Assembly (NCBI RefSeq): GCF_001422985.1
Contig: NZ_LMNL01000023.1
Coordinates: forward strand, 72,516-136,515
Direction of reading: 5' to 3'
Source: Methylobacterium sp. Leaf117
GTDB taxonomy: Bacteria > Pseudomonadota > Alphaproteobacteria > Rhizobiales > Beijerinckiaceae
Length of the DNA: 64,000 nt
Shown here one piece after another: positions 15,169 to 22,507 of this stretch. Every line of letters begins with the position of its first letter. The first letter of the stretch is position 1. The notes below the pieces were generated by a model, which was not told where the DNA came from, ran no database searches, and saw only the letters and a program-made list of their open reading frames with translations. Both the position numbers and the translations under genes were made by a program.

Positions 15169-16449
15169 TCAGAGCCGCCGGATGCGCGGCTCCGGCGCGC
15201 TCCGCAGCAGCAGGTGCGTCAGCGCCCAGACCAGGGCGTCGAGGCGGTCGGGCGAGGCCCCGGAGGAGAGGCCGTCCGGGCCGAAATCGCAGAGTTCGTC
15301 CTCCAGGTCCGGCAGGGCGCCGACATGGTGGACGCGTCCCTGCGCGTACAGCACCGAGACCGGCTCGGCCCGCAGGTACTTGCCCCGCGTGGCCCGCACG
15401 GCCGTCACCGGCACGGCGGCATCGACCTGGGCCAGGACGGCGATCGCCATCTCGCCCCCCTGGTTGACCTCGACCACGAGGCCGTCGGCGGAGAGCCGAT
15501 GGTAGAGCGCCAGGGCCGCCGAGGCCGAGGCCTCCGGCGCCGCCCGGGCGAGGGTGGCGTCGGCGAGCACGTAGGCGTGGCCGGCGGCGTCGAGCCCGGC
15601 CGCGACGATCCCGCAGGCATCGGCCCCGGCCCGAGAGGAGGCCGGCGGGTCGATCGCCACGACGATGCGGCGCAAATCCTCCGGCGCCCGCGGGACCCGG
15701 TGGGCCTCGAGGCCGTCGCGGGTCCACAGGACATCGGCCCGGTCCTCGATCAGCTCGCCGTCGAGTTCCTGGCGCCCGAGGCGGGTGCCGGCGTAGCGCC
15801 CCACCACCGCGTCGAGGAAGGACGGCGCGAGGTTGGCGGCGTTGTCGGCGGTGCGCGCCCGGCTGACCACCGTCCGCGAATCCGTCAGGATTCGCCGCAG
15901 CAGCGGGATCGGCCGGGGCGTGGTGGTGACGAGGCCGCGCGGGCGGTGCCCGAGGCGCAGGCCGAACTGGATCATGTCGTAGGCGGCCTCGGCGTAGCGC
16001 CACTTGGCGATCTCGTCGGACCAGGCCGCCCCGAATTGCGGCCCGCGCAGGGAATCCGGCTCCTCGGCCGAGAAGACGAGGCCGACCGCGCCGTTGTCCC
16101 ATTCGAGGCGTCGGCGCGAGGGCGACCAGCGCGGCCGCCGACCGGTGAGGCCGAGGAGGCCGGAGGGCCCGTCCACCATCACGTCGCGCACATCCGCGAA
16201 GGTCTCGCCGATCAGGGCGATGCGCCCCACCGGCCGCCGGGTGAAGGCCGGGTCGCCGAGCGCCAGGGCCCGGACCCACTCGGCACCGGTGCGGGTCTTG
16301 CCCGCCCCGCGGCCGCCTATCACCGCCCAGGTGGTCCAATGATCGAGGCCGGGGCAGGGCGGCAGCTGGTCATCCCGCGCCGTCAGCAGCCAGTCCGTCG
16401 CCAGCGCCCGGATCAGGGGCGGCGGCAGGCTCTCCAGCAGGGCCGGCAT
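15169..16449 (-). CDS. Large terminase subunit (TerL, g2-like)
   Basis: A 426-residue DNA-packaging ATPase/nuclease of the GTA TerL type. The Walker A motif GGRGAGKT is at 45-52, and the Walker B and catalytic acid are in AAWSDEIAKW (145-146). The C-terminal RNase H-like nuclease starts at IVVAIDPPASS and continues with VEVNQGG and SPDRLDALVWALTHLL. I chose the ATG at 16449, where the family's MPALLESLPPPLIRALATDW begins; the frame is open further upstream but overlaps g1. The 80-bp overlap with g1 suggests coupled translation. Confidence 0.94.
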   Translation of the reverse strand: MPALLESLPPPLIRALATDWLLTARDDQLPPCPGLDHWTTWAVIGGRGAGKTRTGAEWVRALALGDPAFTRRPVGRIALIGETFADVRDVMVDGPSGLLGLTGRRPRWSPSRRRLEWDNGAVGLVFSAEEPDSLRGPQFGAAWSDEIAKWRYAEAAYDMIQFGLRLGHRPRGLVTTTPRPIPLLRRILTDSRTVVSRARTADNAANLAPSFLDAVVGRYAGTRLGRQELDGELIEDRADVLWTRDGLEAHRVPRAPEDLRRIVVAIDPPASSRAGADACGIVAAGLDAAGHAYVLADATLARAAPEASASAALALYHRLSADGLVVEVNQGGEMAIAVLAQVDAAVPVTAVRATRGKYLRAEPVSVLYAQGRVHHVGALPDLEDELCDFGPDGLSSGASPDRLDALVWALTHLLLRSAPEPRIRRL

Positions 16450-17173
16450 CCGCCCGCTCGCCGCAGAGCGCCGCAGCGCGCCGCGCGATCTCCGCGCGCA
16501 GGGCGGGCAGATCGCCGTCCGGCCCGTCGCGGGCGGCCGCCTCGTCGTCGCCGGAACCTGCTCCATCGCTTCCTCCCGCCGTGTCGTCGGTGGTCTCGTC
16601 GAGCAGGCGCTTCAGGCCGCCGAGGTCCCGCAGCACGCGAGCGCTGTCGAAGGCCCGGTCGCCGGCGGAGGCCCGGTCGCCAGCGGAGGCCTGCGTGCCC
16701 GCCACCCCGTTCAGCGCCGCATCGAAGAGCAGGATCTGCCGGGCGATCTGGGCGCGGAGCGCCGCCCGCATCCGGCGGGGATCGGCCTCCCGCCCCAGGG
16801 CACGCCCGACCTCGCCGGGCCGGCGCCCCTCCAGGCCGCATTGCGCGAACAGGGCCTCGGCCCGGTGCCGGGCCGTGCCGAGCGCCAGCGCGAGGTCGCC
16901 GATGTCGATCCAATCCTCGCGGTAGAGCCGCGCCACCGCCGCCCGCCGTTCCGGCTTCCACCGCTCGGGCGTGAAGGCCGTGGAGGCCGTCGCCGCGGTC
17001 GGGCGCCAGCCGTAGCGCTTGTTCCAGGTCCGGATGGTGGTGACCCGCACGCCGGTCTCGGCCGCGATGGCGGTGACGGGACGCGCGGTGTCCCGCATGG
17101 CCGCCGCGACGGCATCCCGGATCGACGCGACGATCGGCTCGAGCTTCGCCACCGCCGCCTCCCCGTCATTCAC
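16370..17173 (-). CDS. GTA g1-like small terminase / DNA-binding protein
   Basis: A protein of about 267 residues in the g1 position. The N-terminal part contains a helix-turn-helix (VTAIAAETGVRVTTIRTWNKRYGW), which suits a small terminase that binds DNA and recruits TerL. The C-terminal third is low-complexity Ala/Gly/Asp and carries an 18-bp tandem duplication (16653-16688) giving AGDRAS repeats. The start is uncertain: the frame is open to an ATG at 17221, but that stretch lies in the promoter-bearing 82-bp repeat, so I prefer the GTG at 17173; an ATG at 17098 is also possible. The 3' end overlaps TerL by 80 bp. The family call rests on position plus the helix-turn-helix. Confidence 0.7.
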   Translation of the reverse strand: MNDGEAAVAKLEPIVASIRDAVAAAMRDTARPVTAIAAETGVRVTTIRTWNKRYGWRPTAATASTAFTPERWKPERRAAVARLYREDWIDIGDLALALGTARHRAEALFAQCGLEGRRPGEVGRALGREADPRRMRAALRAQIARQILLFDAALNGVAGTQASAGDRASAGDRAFDSARVLRDLGGLKRLLDETTDDTAGGSDGAGSGDDEAAARDGPDGDLPALRAEIARRAAALCGERADAGPAGEPAAAPDPGAGDGLAADGAG

Positions 17174-17232
17174 ACTTCTGGAGCGTAGGCTCTTGATACC
17201 CCAGGAGCGTCGCGCTGTCAAACATAAAGTCC
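17151..17232. repeat. 82-bp direct repeat, copy 1 (GTA side)
   Basis: It aligns without gaps to 18802-18883, with 62 of 82 matches by hand count. It covers the start region and promoter of g1. The end with ATAAAGTCC is the most conserved part. Confidence 0.7.
17193..17221 (-). promoter_or_regulatory. Candidate sigma-70 promoter of the GTA cluster
   Basis: On the minus strand a perfect TTGACA (17221-17216) is followed after 17 bp by TATCAA (17198-17193). The GTG I assign to g1 lies 20 bp further on. No other promoter this good was seen for the GTA genes. Confidence 0.6.
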
Positions 17233-17248
17233 TAATTTCGGACTTTAT
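17224..17248. promoter_or_regulatory. Perfect 9-bp inverted repeat upstream of the GTA promoter
   Basis: Arms ATAAAGTCC (17224-17232) and GGACTTTAT (17240-17248) are separated by 7 bp. The dyad lies directly upstream of the -35 box of the GTA promoter, a position suited to an activator or repressor. The second copy of the 82-bp repeat keeps only the first arm. Confidence 0.5.
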
Positions 17249-17571
17249 TCTGGAGCGGCTGAGCGCGGTGACGTTGGTCCCGTACCCAGGACTTTGCGGC
17301 GGTCGGCGTCGAGAAGGCTGACCTCATGGTGGGAGACAATTCGGCTCGCGCGACGAATAGAGGAGGAGAACGCTCGCTCGGTCGCCGGAGGTGTTAGAAA
17401 TCTGTAGCCGCCCAGTCTGCCCACGACCTTGATCGGTATCTCATCCAGCAAACTTGGAAACTGACACGGGAGGCGCTGAAGTGATTGGCTGAGCGCGCGA
17501 ATCATCACGGCCTGCCATGTTCGAACGGATGTCCCGTTACGGTGGTGGTCAAAGCGATACGCAGGGGCCGA
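17249..17571. other. 323-bp gap, no supported gene
   Basis: Lower GC than the GTA genes. A 28-codon open stretch on the plus strand ends with TGA at 17482-17484 (its last residues read HDLDRYLIQQTWKLTREALK) and could be the 3' remnant of a lost gene, but nothing identifies it. An AGGGG lies before the next start codon. Confidence 0.3.
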
Positions 17572-18111
17572 ATGACATTCGAGCTACAACGATGGTCCGA
17601 AGATCACTGGCATGATTTCGCGACCCTGCACCGCGACGCCGATGTCATGGCTGACCTCGGCGGTCCTTTCGATGACACCACCAACCGCGAGAAGTTCGAC
17701 CGATATCGTCAAGCTTGGGACCGCACCGGCATATCCCGGTGGGCGGTGGTTGATCGCGGAAGGGAACAGTTTTTGGGTTATGCAGGTGTGATGCTGCACC
17801 GCGATCCCGACCATCCTCTTGGATCGCATTACGAAGTCGGCTGGCGATTTCGTCGTGATGTCTGGGGGCAAGGTCTGGCAACGGCGAGTGCTCGCGAGGC
17901 TTTGGAGCGGGCTTGGACTGTTCTCGATGTGCCGGAAATCGTTTCCTATACAGCCGCAGATAATGTTCGTTCGCAGAACGTCATGCGGCGTCTTGGCTTA
18001 AAACGCGACATGAAGAGCGACTTCACGGCTCGGTATCCACGAGGTGAGTTCAGTGGCCTGACTTGGATAGCGCAACGTCCAAACGCTGGCGGAGCGATGG
18101 CGCCACCGTAA
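17572..18111 (+). CDS. GNAT family N-acetyltransferase (RimJ/RimL-like)
   Basis: A 179-residue acetyltransferase of the RimJ/RimL type. The acetyl-CoA-binding motif A is in GWRFRRDVWGQGLATASAREAL (Arg-x-x-Gly-x-Gly/Ala pattern), followed by the typical DNVRSQNVMRRLGLKRD segment. The substrate may be a protein N-terminus or a small amine. I chose the ATG at 17572 because it follows AGGGG and starts the family's N-terminus (MTFELQRW); an earlier in-frame start at 17485 has no such support. Base composition is less GC-rich than the neighbours, as expected for a recently acquired gene. Confidence 0.88.
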   Translation: MTFELQRWSEDHWHDFATLHRDADVMADLGGPFDDTTNREKFDRYRQAWDRTGISRWAVVDRGREQFLGYAGVMLHRDPDHPLGSHYEVGWRFRRDVWGQGLATASAREALERAWTVLDVPEIVSYTAADNVRSQNVMRRLGLKRDMKSDFTARYPRGEFSGLTWIAQRPNAGGAMAPP

Positions 18112-18250
18112 CCAGTCCGTCTGTCGTGAAGGCGGGATGGATGATGTCTACACGCTTACATCCCGTTTTGAGGCGGATAGAGTGGCGCCCCGATGCGGCG
18201 TCTAACTGGCATGCGGGTCGCGGGCAGGGACCGACATCGGAAGGGCGTGG

Positions 18251-18760
18251 TCAGTCGGTGAGCACCCGAATCAGGTCGGCCTGATGTGCCGCACTGGGTA
18301 CGCCACTGGCCTGATGGTAAAAGCTATGTCCGAGTCCGGGGTAGACCTGGGAATGGTTCGGGATCGAGCGGCACCACTCCTCATCGGGCCGGTGCGGATC
18401 GCACTCTCCCCAGAACGTGTGCGTTGGAATGGCGAGGCGAGTCCGCTCATATCGCAGGCGCGTGGAGGATACGCAGACCAGCCTCTCCAAATGCATTCCT
18501 TCGCCTGCAGCTCTCCACAAGGCTGTTCCTCCCGCACTGAAACCCAATCCATGCAGCTCATCCCTTGGAAATCGGGATAACCGCGATGCAACGCACTCCA
18601 AGCCTCTCTGCTTGAACAAGTAACTATGAAGATCAGGTCCGCTGAGATTGGGGCGGTCACAAAGATCGCCCAGGAACAGGAACTCGATTGCTCCATACTC
18701 TCGCAGCCAGTCCATATGTAATGGATAGCCGTAGATATCGGAAACAACGATGAAGCGCAT
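18251..18760 (-). CDS. Small alpha/beta hydrolase
   Basis: A 169-residue protein with the elements of a small alpha/beta hydrolase: a GFSAGG nucleophile elbow, an acid in GECDPHRP and a catalytic His in GLGHSFY near the C-terminus. It begins directly with a beta strand (MRFIVVSDIYG) and lacks a lid domain, like the dienelactone-hydrolase/RBBP9-sized proteins. The substrate is unknown. Upstream, at 18802-18883, lies the second copy of the promoter-bearing 82-bp repeat. Composition is less GC-rich than average, suggesting acquisition. Confidence 0.72.
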   Translation of the reverse strand: MRFIVVSDIYGYPLHMDWLREYGAIEFLFLGDLCDRPNLSGPDLHSYLFKQRGLECVASRLSRFPRDELHGLGFSAGGTALWRAAGEGMHLERLVCVSSTRLRYERTRLAIPTHTFWGECDPHRPDEEWCRSIPNHSQVYPGLGHSFYHQASGVPSAAHQADLIRVLTD

Positions 18761-18801
18761 CGATATTCACCATTCCAGGAGGGATCGCGTTCAACGTCGG
18801 C

Positions 18802-18883
18802 TCCGCCGCTTCCCGACTTTTCAGATCTCTGAAGCGCAGGCTCTCGATGCTCCAGGGGCGCCGCGCTTCCAAGCATAAAGTCC
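18802..18883. repeat. 82-bp direct repeat, copy 2 (hydrolase side)
   Basis: Partner of 17151-17232, about 76% identical by hand count and without gaps. Here the promoter elements are decayed (TTGGAA, 17 bp, CATCGA). It lies upstream of the minus-strand hydrolase gene, as copy 1 lies upstream of g1. Confidence 0.7.
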
Positions 18884-19047
18884 TATTTTCTGAATGTCAT
18901 CGTTTCGGTGCCTTGGGATTCTGAGGCTGGTGTCCGAAATCGGCTTCCGGTCTGGGGCCTTCCGATCCGGCCCGGCGCGTTGCATCTCAAAATCCTTTGC
19001 CACCCCCGCGGACCGGCGCAAGGCCGCCCCGCGGGTGCCACCTCGCG

Positions 19048-20136
19048 TTACGGCGCCTTCTTGGTCCCCATGCAGGTCGACAGGTCGGTGAAGGCCTGCT
19101 GCATCGGGCCGAGGGCGAAGGGCACCGCGATGCCGTTCGCCTGGATCACGAGGCTCTTGCCGGTGGTGAGCCGCGTCACCGCTTCGACGGTGTTGGGGAC
19201 ATCGATCGAGACGGTCCGAGCGGTGTCGATCTTGGCGGCGAAGTCGGTGGCCCCGGCCCCATCCACCGTCCAGGCGCCCGCGACGGCACTGCCCTTCGGG
19301 AAGGGGAACTTCGCCGAGGTGGCGATGAGGCCGAGGCTCGGCCCGACCGCCACAAGGGCGAGGCCCGCAGGCTCGTTCAGCGCCATGCAGCCGGTGAAAT
19401 CGGCGCCTTTGCCGATGGTGGTGATCTCATAGCGCCCGGCCGACGCGAGGGCTGCCGGTGCGGGGGCTGCGGGGGCCGGGGCAGGGGCCGGCGGGGCTGC
19501 CACGGGGGCCGCGGCCACGGCGGCTCCGCCCTTGGGAGCTTCAATCTTGGGAACCTCAATCTTAGGAGCCTCGGCCTTGGGAGCCTCGCTCTTGGAAGCC
19601 TCGGCCTTGGGAGTTTCAGCCTTGGCGATCTCGGCCTTGGCGGCGTTGCAGCGCCGGAGGGACTCGTAGCCCTCCGCAAATCCGCCGATCTCGAAATCGG
19701 CGTTGCCGTTGTCGAACTTCAGGATGATGGTCTGGGCCGCCATCAGCCTGGGGACGATGCTCGTCGGGAAGGTGGCGGTGAGGGATTGCCCGTCGCCGAT
19801 CCAGCGCGCCTTGGCGTCGTAGCGGGTCTTGTCGAGGAAGAACGGCACCTTCACGCTCTCCTGCTTGTCCCACGTCCAGTTCTCATAGACGAGGCCGAGC
19901 GCCGCTTCCGTCTCACCCAGGGCGAAGATGATGCCGTTGACGGCGTTCCCGTCGTCCTTGTCCTGGTAGGTGTGGCTCATCAGGCAGGCATGCGGGCTGG
20001 TGTCGCCGATCGTGCGCTCGATCTCCCAGCCCTTCACCATCTCGAAGGGCTGCCGCTCGGCCGCGAGGGACGGACCCGCGCCGAGGATGACGACGAGGGT
20101 CGCGACGCGCGATCCTCCGAGACGGCCACAACGCAT
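19048..20136 (-). CDS. Secreted two-domain protein of unknown function
   Basis: A 362-residue protein I do not recognise. A signal peptide covers about residues 1-26 (hydrophobic VATLVVILGAGPSLAA). Two similar beta-rich domains follow: one contains a Cys-Leu-Met start (ACLMSHTYQDKDDG) and the other GCMALNEPAGLALVAVG. Both continue with a segment ending in a hydrophobic I-x-F/Q-x-N-G strand and finish with a Cys (LRRCN and LSTCMG). The linker (about 175-235) is a Lys/Ala/Glu/Pro repeat (KAEAPK units) followed by Ala/Pro. It is probably periplasmic. The ATG at 20136 follows GGAG and begins the signal sequence; the longer frame to 20235 does not. Confidence 0.75.
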   Translation of the reverse strand: MRCGRLGGSRVATLVVILGAGPSLAAERQPFEMVKGWEIERTIGDTSPHACLMSHTYQDKDDGNAVNGIIFALGETEAALGLVYENWTWDKQESVKVPFFLDKTRYDAKARWIGDGQSLTATFPTSIVPRLMAAQTIILKFDNGNADFEIGGFAEGYESLRRCNAAKAEIAKAETPKAEASKSEAPKAEAPKIEVPKIEAPKGGAAVAAAPVAAPPAPAPAPAAPAPAALASAGRYEITTIGKGADFTGCMALNEPAGLALVAVGPSLGLIATSAKFPFPKGSAVAGAWTVDGAGATDFAAKIDTARTVSIDVPNTVEAVTRLTTGKSLVIQANGIAVPFALGPMQQAFTDLSTCMGTKKAP

Positions 20137-20565
20137 GGTGTTTCTCCAAGTCCGAAAACGCGCGCGATCGGACGATCGCAAACGCGCAGGGGCCGCGAAA
20201 CCAGACTTTCCGGGTGTTTCGCGGTCTATCCTCATGACCGCGATGGGACTTACGAAGTCTTCAGGCGCGCAGGCTTTTCCGCGGAGATTCCTAACGCTTC
20301 GTTCCGGGAGGGCCGCCGATCAAAAGCCGGCGAACGTCCGTGCGCCGCACGCGGCGTCCTTCTGTTCGCCAGGCCGAGGGGGCGTGGATCGCTCGTTCGC
20401 TGCCGGAGGCCACACGCAACGAGCCGCCTGCCCAAGATCGGCCGATCTGCTCGCGCGATGGACTTACTGAAAAAGAAAAGAGCAAGTCTGATTAATTCAG
20501 TTGCAGCTTGATCGTCGCAAGATCGGCGCGGCACCGATAGTGATGACCCAGGGGGCCTCGTCCGC
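20137..20565. other. 429-bp gap with two dyads
   Basis: No gene is supported. A GCGATCG-GA-CGATCGC dyad lies near 20166 and a perfect palindrome AGATCGGCCGATCT at 20435-20448. The last 100 bp are A/T-rich (GAAAAAGAAAAG, TTAATTC) and probably hold the promoter of the isochorismatase gene. Confidence 0.35.
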
Positions 20566-21279
20566 ATGGGTGTGGGGCCGGTGGGAGTCGCGCTCGCGAT
20601 GCGAAGCTATATCGATGGTCGGCCGCAGGAACTCGGCGCGGCCTTCGCGCCCTTCTTCGATCCAGCGACGACCGTGGTCGTCTCCATCGACCTGCATCGC
20701 GGTCATCTCGATGACGACCCGGCCTGCCCGTGCCCGGCGCCCCGCGCCCGGGCCATCGTACCGGCGGTCGACGCGTTTCACCGGACCGCGCGGGCGGCCG
20801 GCATCCGCGTCATCCACGTGCGCAGCAGGCTTCGCGCAGGCGGCGTCGACGATGTCAACGGCCTGAAGGCCGCTTGGCGCCTGGTCTTCCCGCTGCATGT
20901 CGGAGACATCCCCAACGCCGACGAGCATGCGATCGAGGGAACACGCTGGAACGACTTCGTCACCGAGGTGGAGGACCGGGATCTGATCGTCGAAGGCAAG
21001 AAACGTCTCTCGGCCTTCCATCCGACCGACCTGGATTTTCTGCTCCGCAACCTCGGCACGCGCACCATCGTGTTCGACGGATGCCTGGCGGATTGCTGCA
21101 TCCTCAACTCGGCCTTCGACGCTTCGAACCTCGGCTACCACGTCGTCGTGGCGGCCGACCTCGTCGCCGGCACCGACGCCGCCCTGGAGGCGTCCGCCCT
21201 GCGCATCGTCGCCACGCATCTCGGCCTCGTCAGCGACGCCGCGATGATCACGCAGGCCTGGCGTTGCCGCCTGCCGTAG
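20566..21279 (+). CDS. Isochorismatase-family cysteine hydrolase
   Basis: A 237-residue cysteine hydrolase of the isochorismatase superfamily. Catalytic residues are Asp42 (VVVSIDLHRGH), a Lys in EGKKRLSAF (145-146) and Cys178 in DGCLADCCILNSA. Members hydrolyse C-N bonds of amides or ureido groups (RutB, carbamoylsarcosine, nicotinamide) or isochorismate; which one cannot be read from the motif. A cluster of Asp/Cys/Pro residues at 49-60 is unusual and might bind metal. It lies 71 bp before a 2OG dioxygenase and upstream of a BMP-type nucleoside importer, so a role in breaking down a nucleobase-like substrate is my inference. Start uncertain: an ATG at 20599 is an alternative. Confidence 0.85.
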   Translation: MGVGPVGVALAMRSYIDGRPQELGAAFAPFFDPATTVVVSIDLHRGHLDDDPACPCPAPRARAIVPAVDAFHRTARAAGIRVIHVRSRLRAGGVDDVNGLKAAWRLVFPLHVGDIPNADEHAIEGTRWNDFVTEVEDRDLIVEGKKRLSAFHPTDLDFLLRNLGTRTIVFDGCLADCCILNSAFDASNLGYHVVVAADLVAGTDAALEASALRIVATHLGLVSDAAMITQAWRCRLP

Positions 21280-21320
21280 GTGCGCAACCTGTGCTGGCAT
21301 GGGGTTTGCCTTACGGTTTC

Positions 21321-21334
21321 TGACCATATGGTCA
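21321..21334. promoter_or_regulatory. Perfect 14-bp dyad operator upstream of the dioxygenase
   Basis: TGACCATATGGTCA is a perfect palindrome 17 bp before the start codon of the 2OG dioxygenase gene. It would overlap the promoter or leader, as a repressor site does. GntR- and TetR-type regulators use sites of this kind, but no regulator gene lies in this locus. Confidence 0.65.
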
Positions 21335-21350
21335 AACTAAGGACCTCGCC

Positions 21351-22364
21351 ATGACGCTTCTGCAGGTTCCCGTGATCGATCTGACGCCCTACCGTGCGGG
21401 GACGCCGGAGGGCAAAGCCGCCGTCGCCGCCGAGGTCGATCAGGCGTGCCGGGATATCGGTTTCCTGGTGGTTTCGGGCCACGGCATCCCGGAATCGCTG
21501 ATCGAGACGACCTACGCGGTCTCGAAGGCGTTCTTCGAGCGTCCTCATGCCGAGAAGCTCGCCGTCGAACGGCCGGCCCCCGATCAGGTCCGGGGCTACA
21601 GCGCCGTGGGCGGGGAGGGCCTCTCCTTCAGCCTCGACGCGCCGACGCCGCCGGACATCAAGGAATCGCTCTCGATCGGCCCGGTCGACGTGCCGCCCGA
21701 CGATGCCTATGCGTTCGCCGCCGCCGCCGGGCCGCACTTCGCCCCGAACATCTGGCCGAATGAACCGGCGGAGTTGCGGACGGTGTGGACGGCGTATTTC
21801 CGCGCGGTCGACCGCCTGGCGCGTGACCTGATGCGGATCTTCGCCCTCGGGCTGAAGCTCGACGAGACCCACTTCGATCCGACCATCGACAAGAGCATCT
21901 CGATGATGCGCGCCCTGCGCTACCCGGCCCAGACCAACGCCCCGCTGCTCGATCAGCTCCGCGCCGGCGCCCATTCCGATTACGGCAGCATGACGATCCT
22001 GCGCAAGGAGATCGGCGACAGGAGCCTGCAGGTGAAGAACAAGCTCGGCGCATGGGTCGATGTGCCGGTGATTCCAGGCACCTTCATCGTGAACATCGGC
22101 GACCTGATGCAGCAATGGACCAACGACATCTGGTCATCGACGGTCCATCGGGTGGTCAACCCGAGATTCGATACGGAAGAGAACGTCGATCGTCTGTCGA
22201 TCGTGTTCTTCCACCAGCCGAACTACGACGCCGAGGTGGCCTGCCTGCCGACCTGCCAGGGACCCGGCAGGCCCGCGAAATATGCGCCCGTCACCTCGGG
22301 CGCCCACCTGCGCGCGAAGTTCGTCAAGCAGACGACCTTCGGCAGGGTCGCGCGGGCAGCCTGA
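21351..22364 (+). CDS. 2-oxoglutarate/Fe(II) dioxygenase, isopenicillin N synthase family
   Basis: A 337-residue oxygenase with an N-terminal DIOX_N domain (VPVIDLTPYRAGTPEGKAAV, then GFLVVSGHGIPESLI) and a C-terminal 2OG-Fe(II) oxygenase domain. The iron ligands are His208 and Asp210 (GAHSDYGSMTIL) and His266 (STVHRVVNP); Arg281 with Ser283 (DRLSIVFF) binds 2-oxoglutarate. The family includes fungal thymine-7-hydroxylase and plant oxidases. With a nucleoside-type importer and an amidohydrolase-like gene next to it, oxidation of a nucleobase or related N-heterocycle is plausible but unproven. The ATG follows AAGGA and is 17 bp after the dyad. Confidence 0.92.
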   Translation: MTLLQVPVIDLTPYRAGTPEGKAAVAAEVDQACRDIGFLVVSGHGIPESLIETTYAVSKAFFERPHAEKLAVERPAPDQVRGYSAVGGEGLSFSLDAPTPPDIKESLSIGPVDVPPDDAYAFAAAAGPHFAPNIWPNEPAELRTVWTAYFRAVDRLARDLMRIFALGLKLDETHFDPTIDKSISMMRALRYPAQTNAPLLDQLRAGAHSDYGSMTILRKEIGDRSLQVKNKLGAWVDVPVIPGTFIVNIGDLMQQWTNDIWSSTVHRVVNPRFDTEENVDRLSIVFFHQPNYDAEVACLPTCQGPGRPAKYAPVTSGAHLRAKFVKQTTFGRVARAA

Positions 22365-22507
22365 GATGGCGCGCCGCGCCTCCGTCGACACCGTCCGGGT
22401 CACGCCGGCGTCGTGACGCCAGCCGGCGCCCCGCCCCGTCCACCCACCACCCCTCACCGCTCTCTGCGCCCCCATCCGGCGGCGTTTCTCCTGGAGGTTT
22501 CAACGTT

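Noticed and set aside
13814..16339. Open frame of 841 codons on the minus strand over portal and terminase
   Set aside because: Out of frame with both, Arg/Pro/Gly-rich, no motif. Its tail only reads through the 84-bp repeat.
1..17250. Complete temperate prophage
   Set aside because: No integrase, repressor, replication, lysis or attachment site, and gene families match GTAs in order and size. A prophage of this type would also need more tail and lysis genes, which could lie outside the window at the left.
17245..17508. 87-codon frame on the minus strand upstream of g1
   Set aside because: No ribosome-binding site or family resemblance; overlaps the control region of the GTA.
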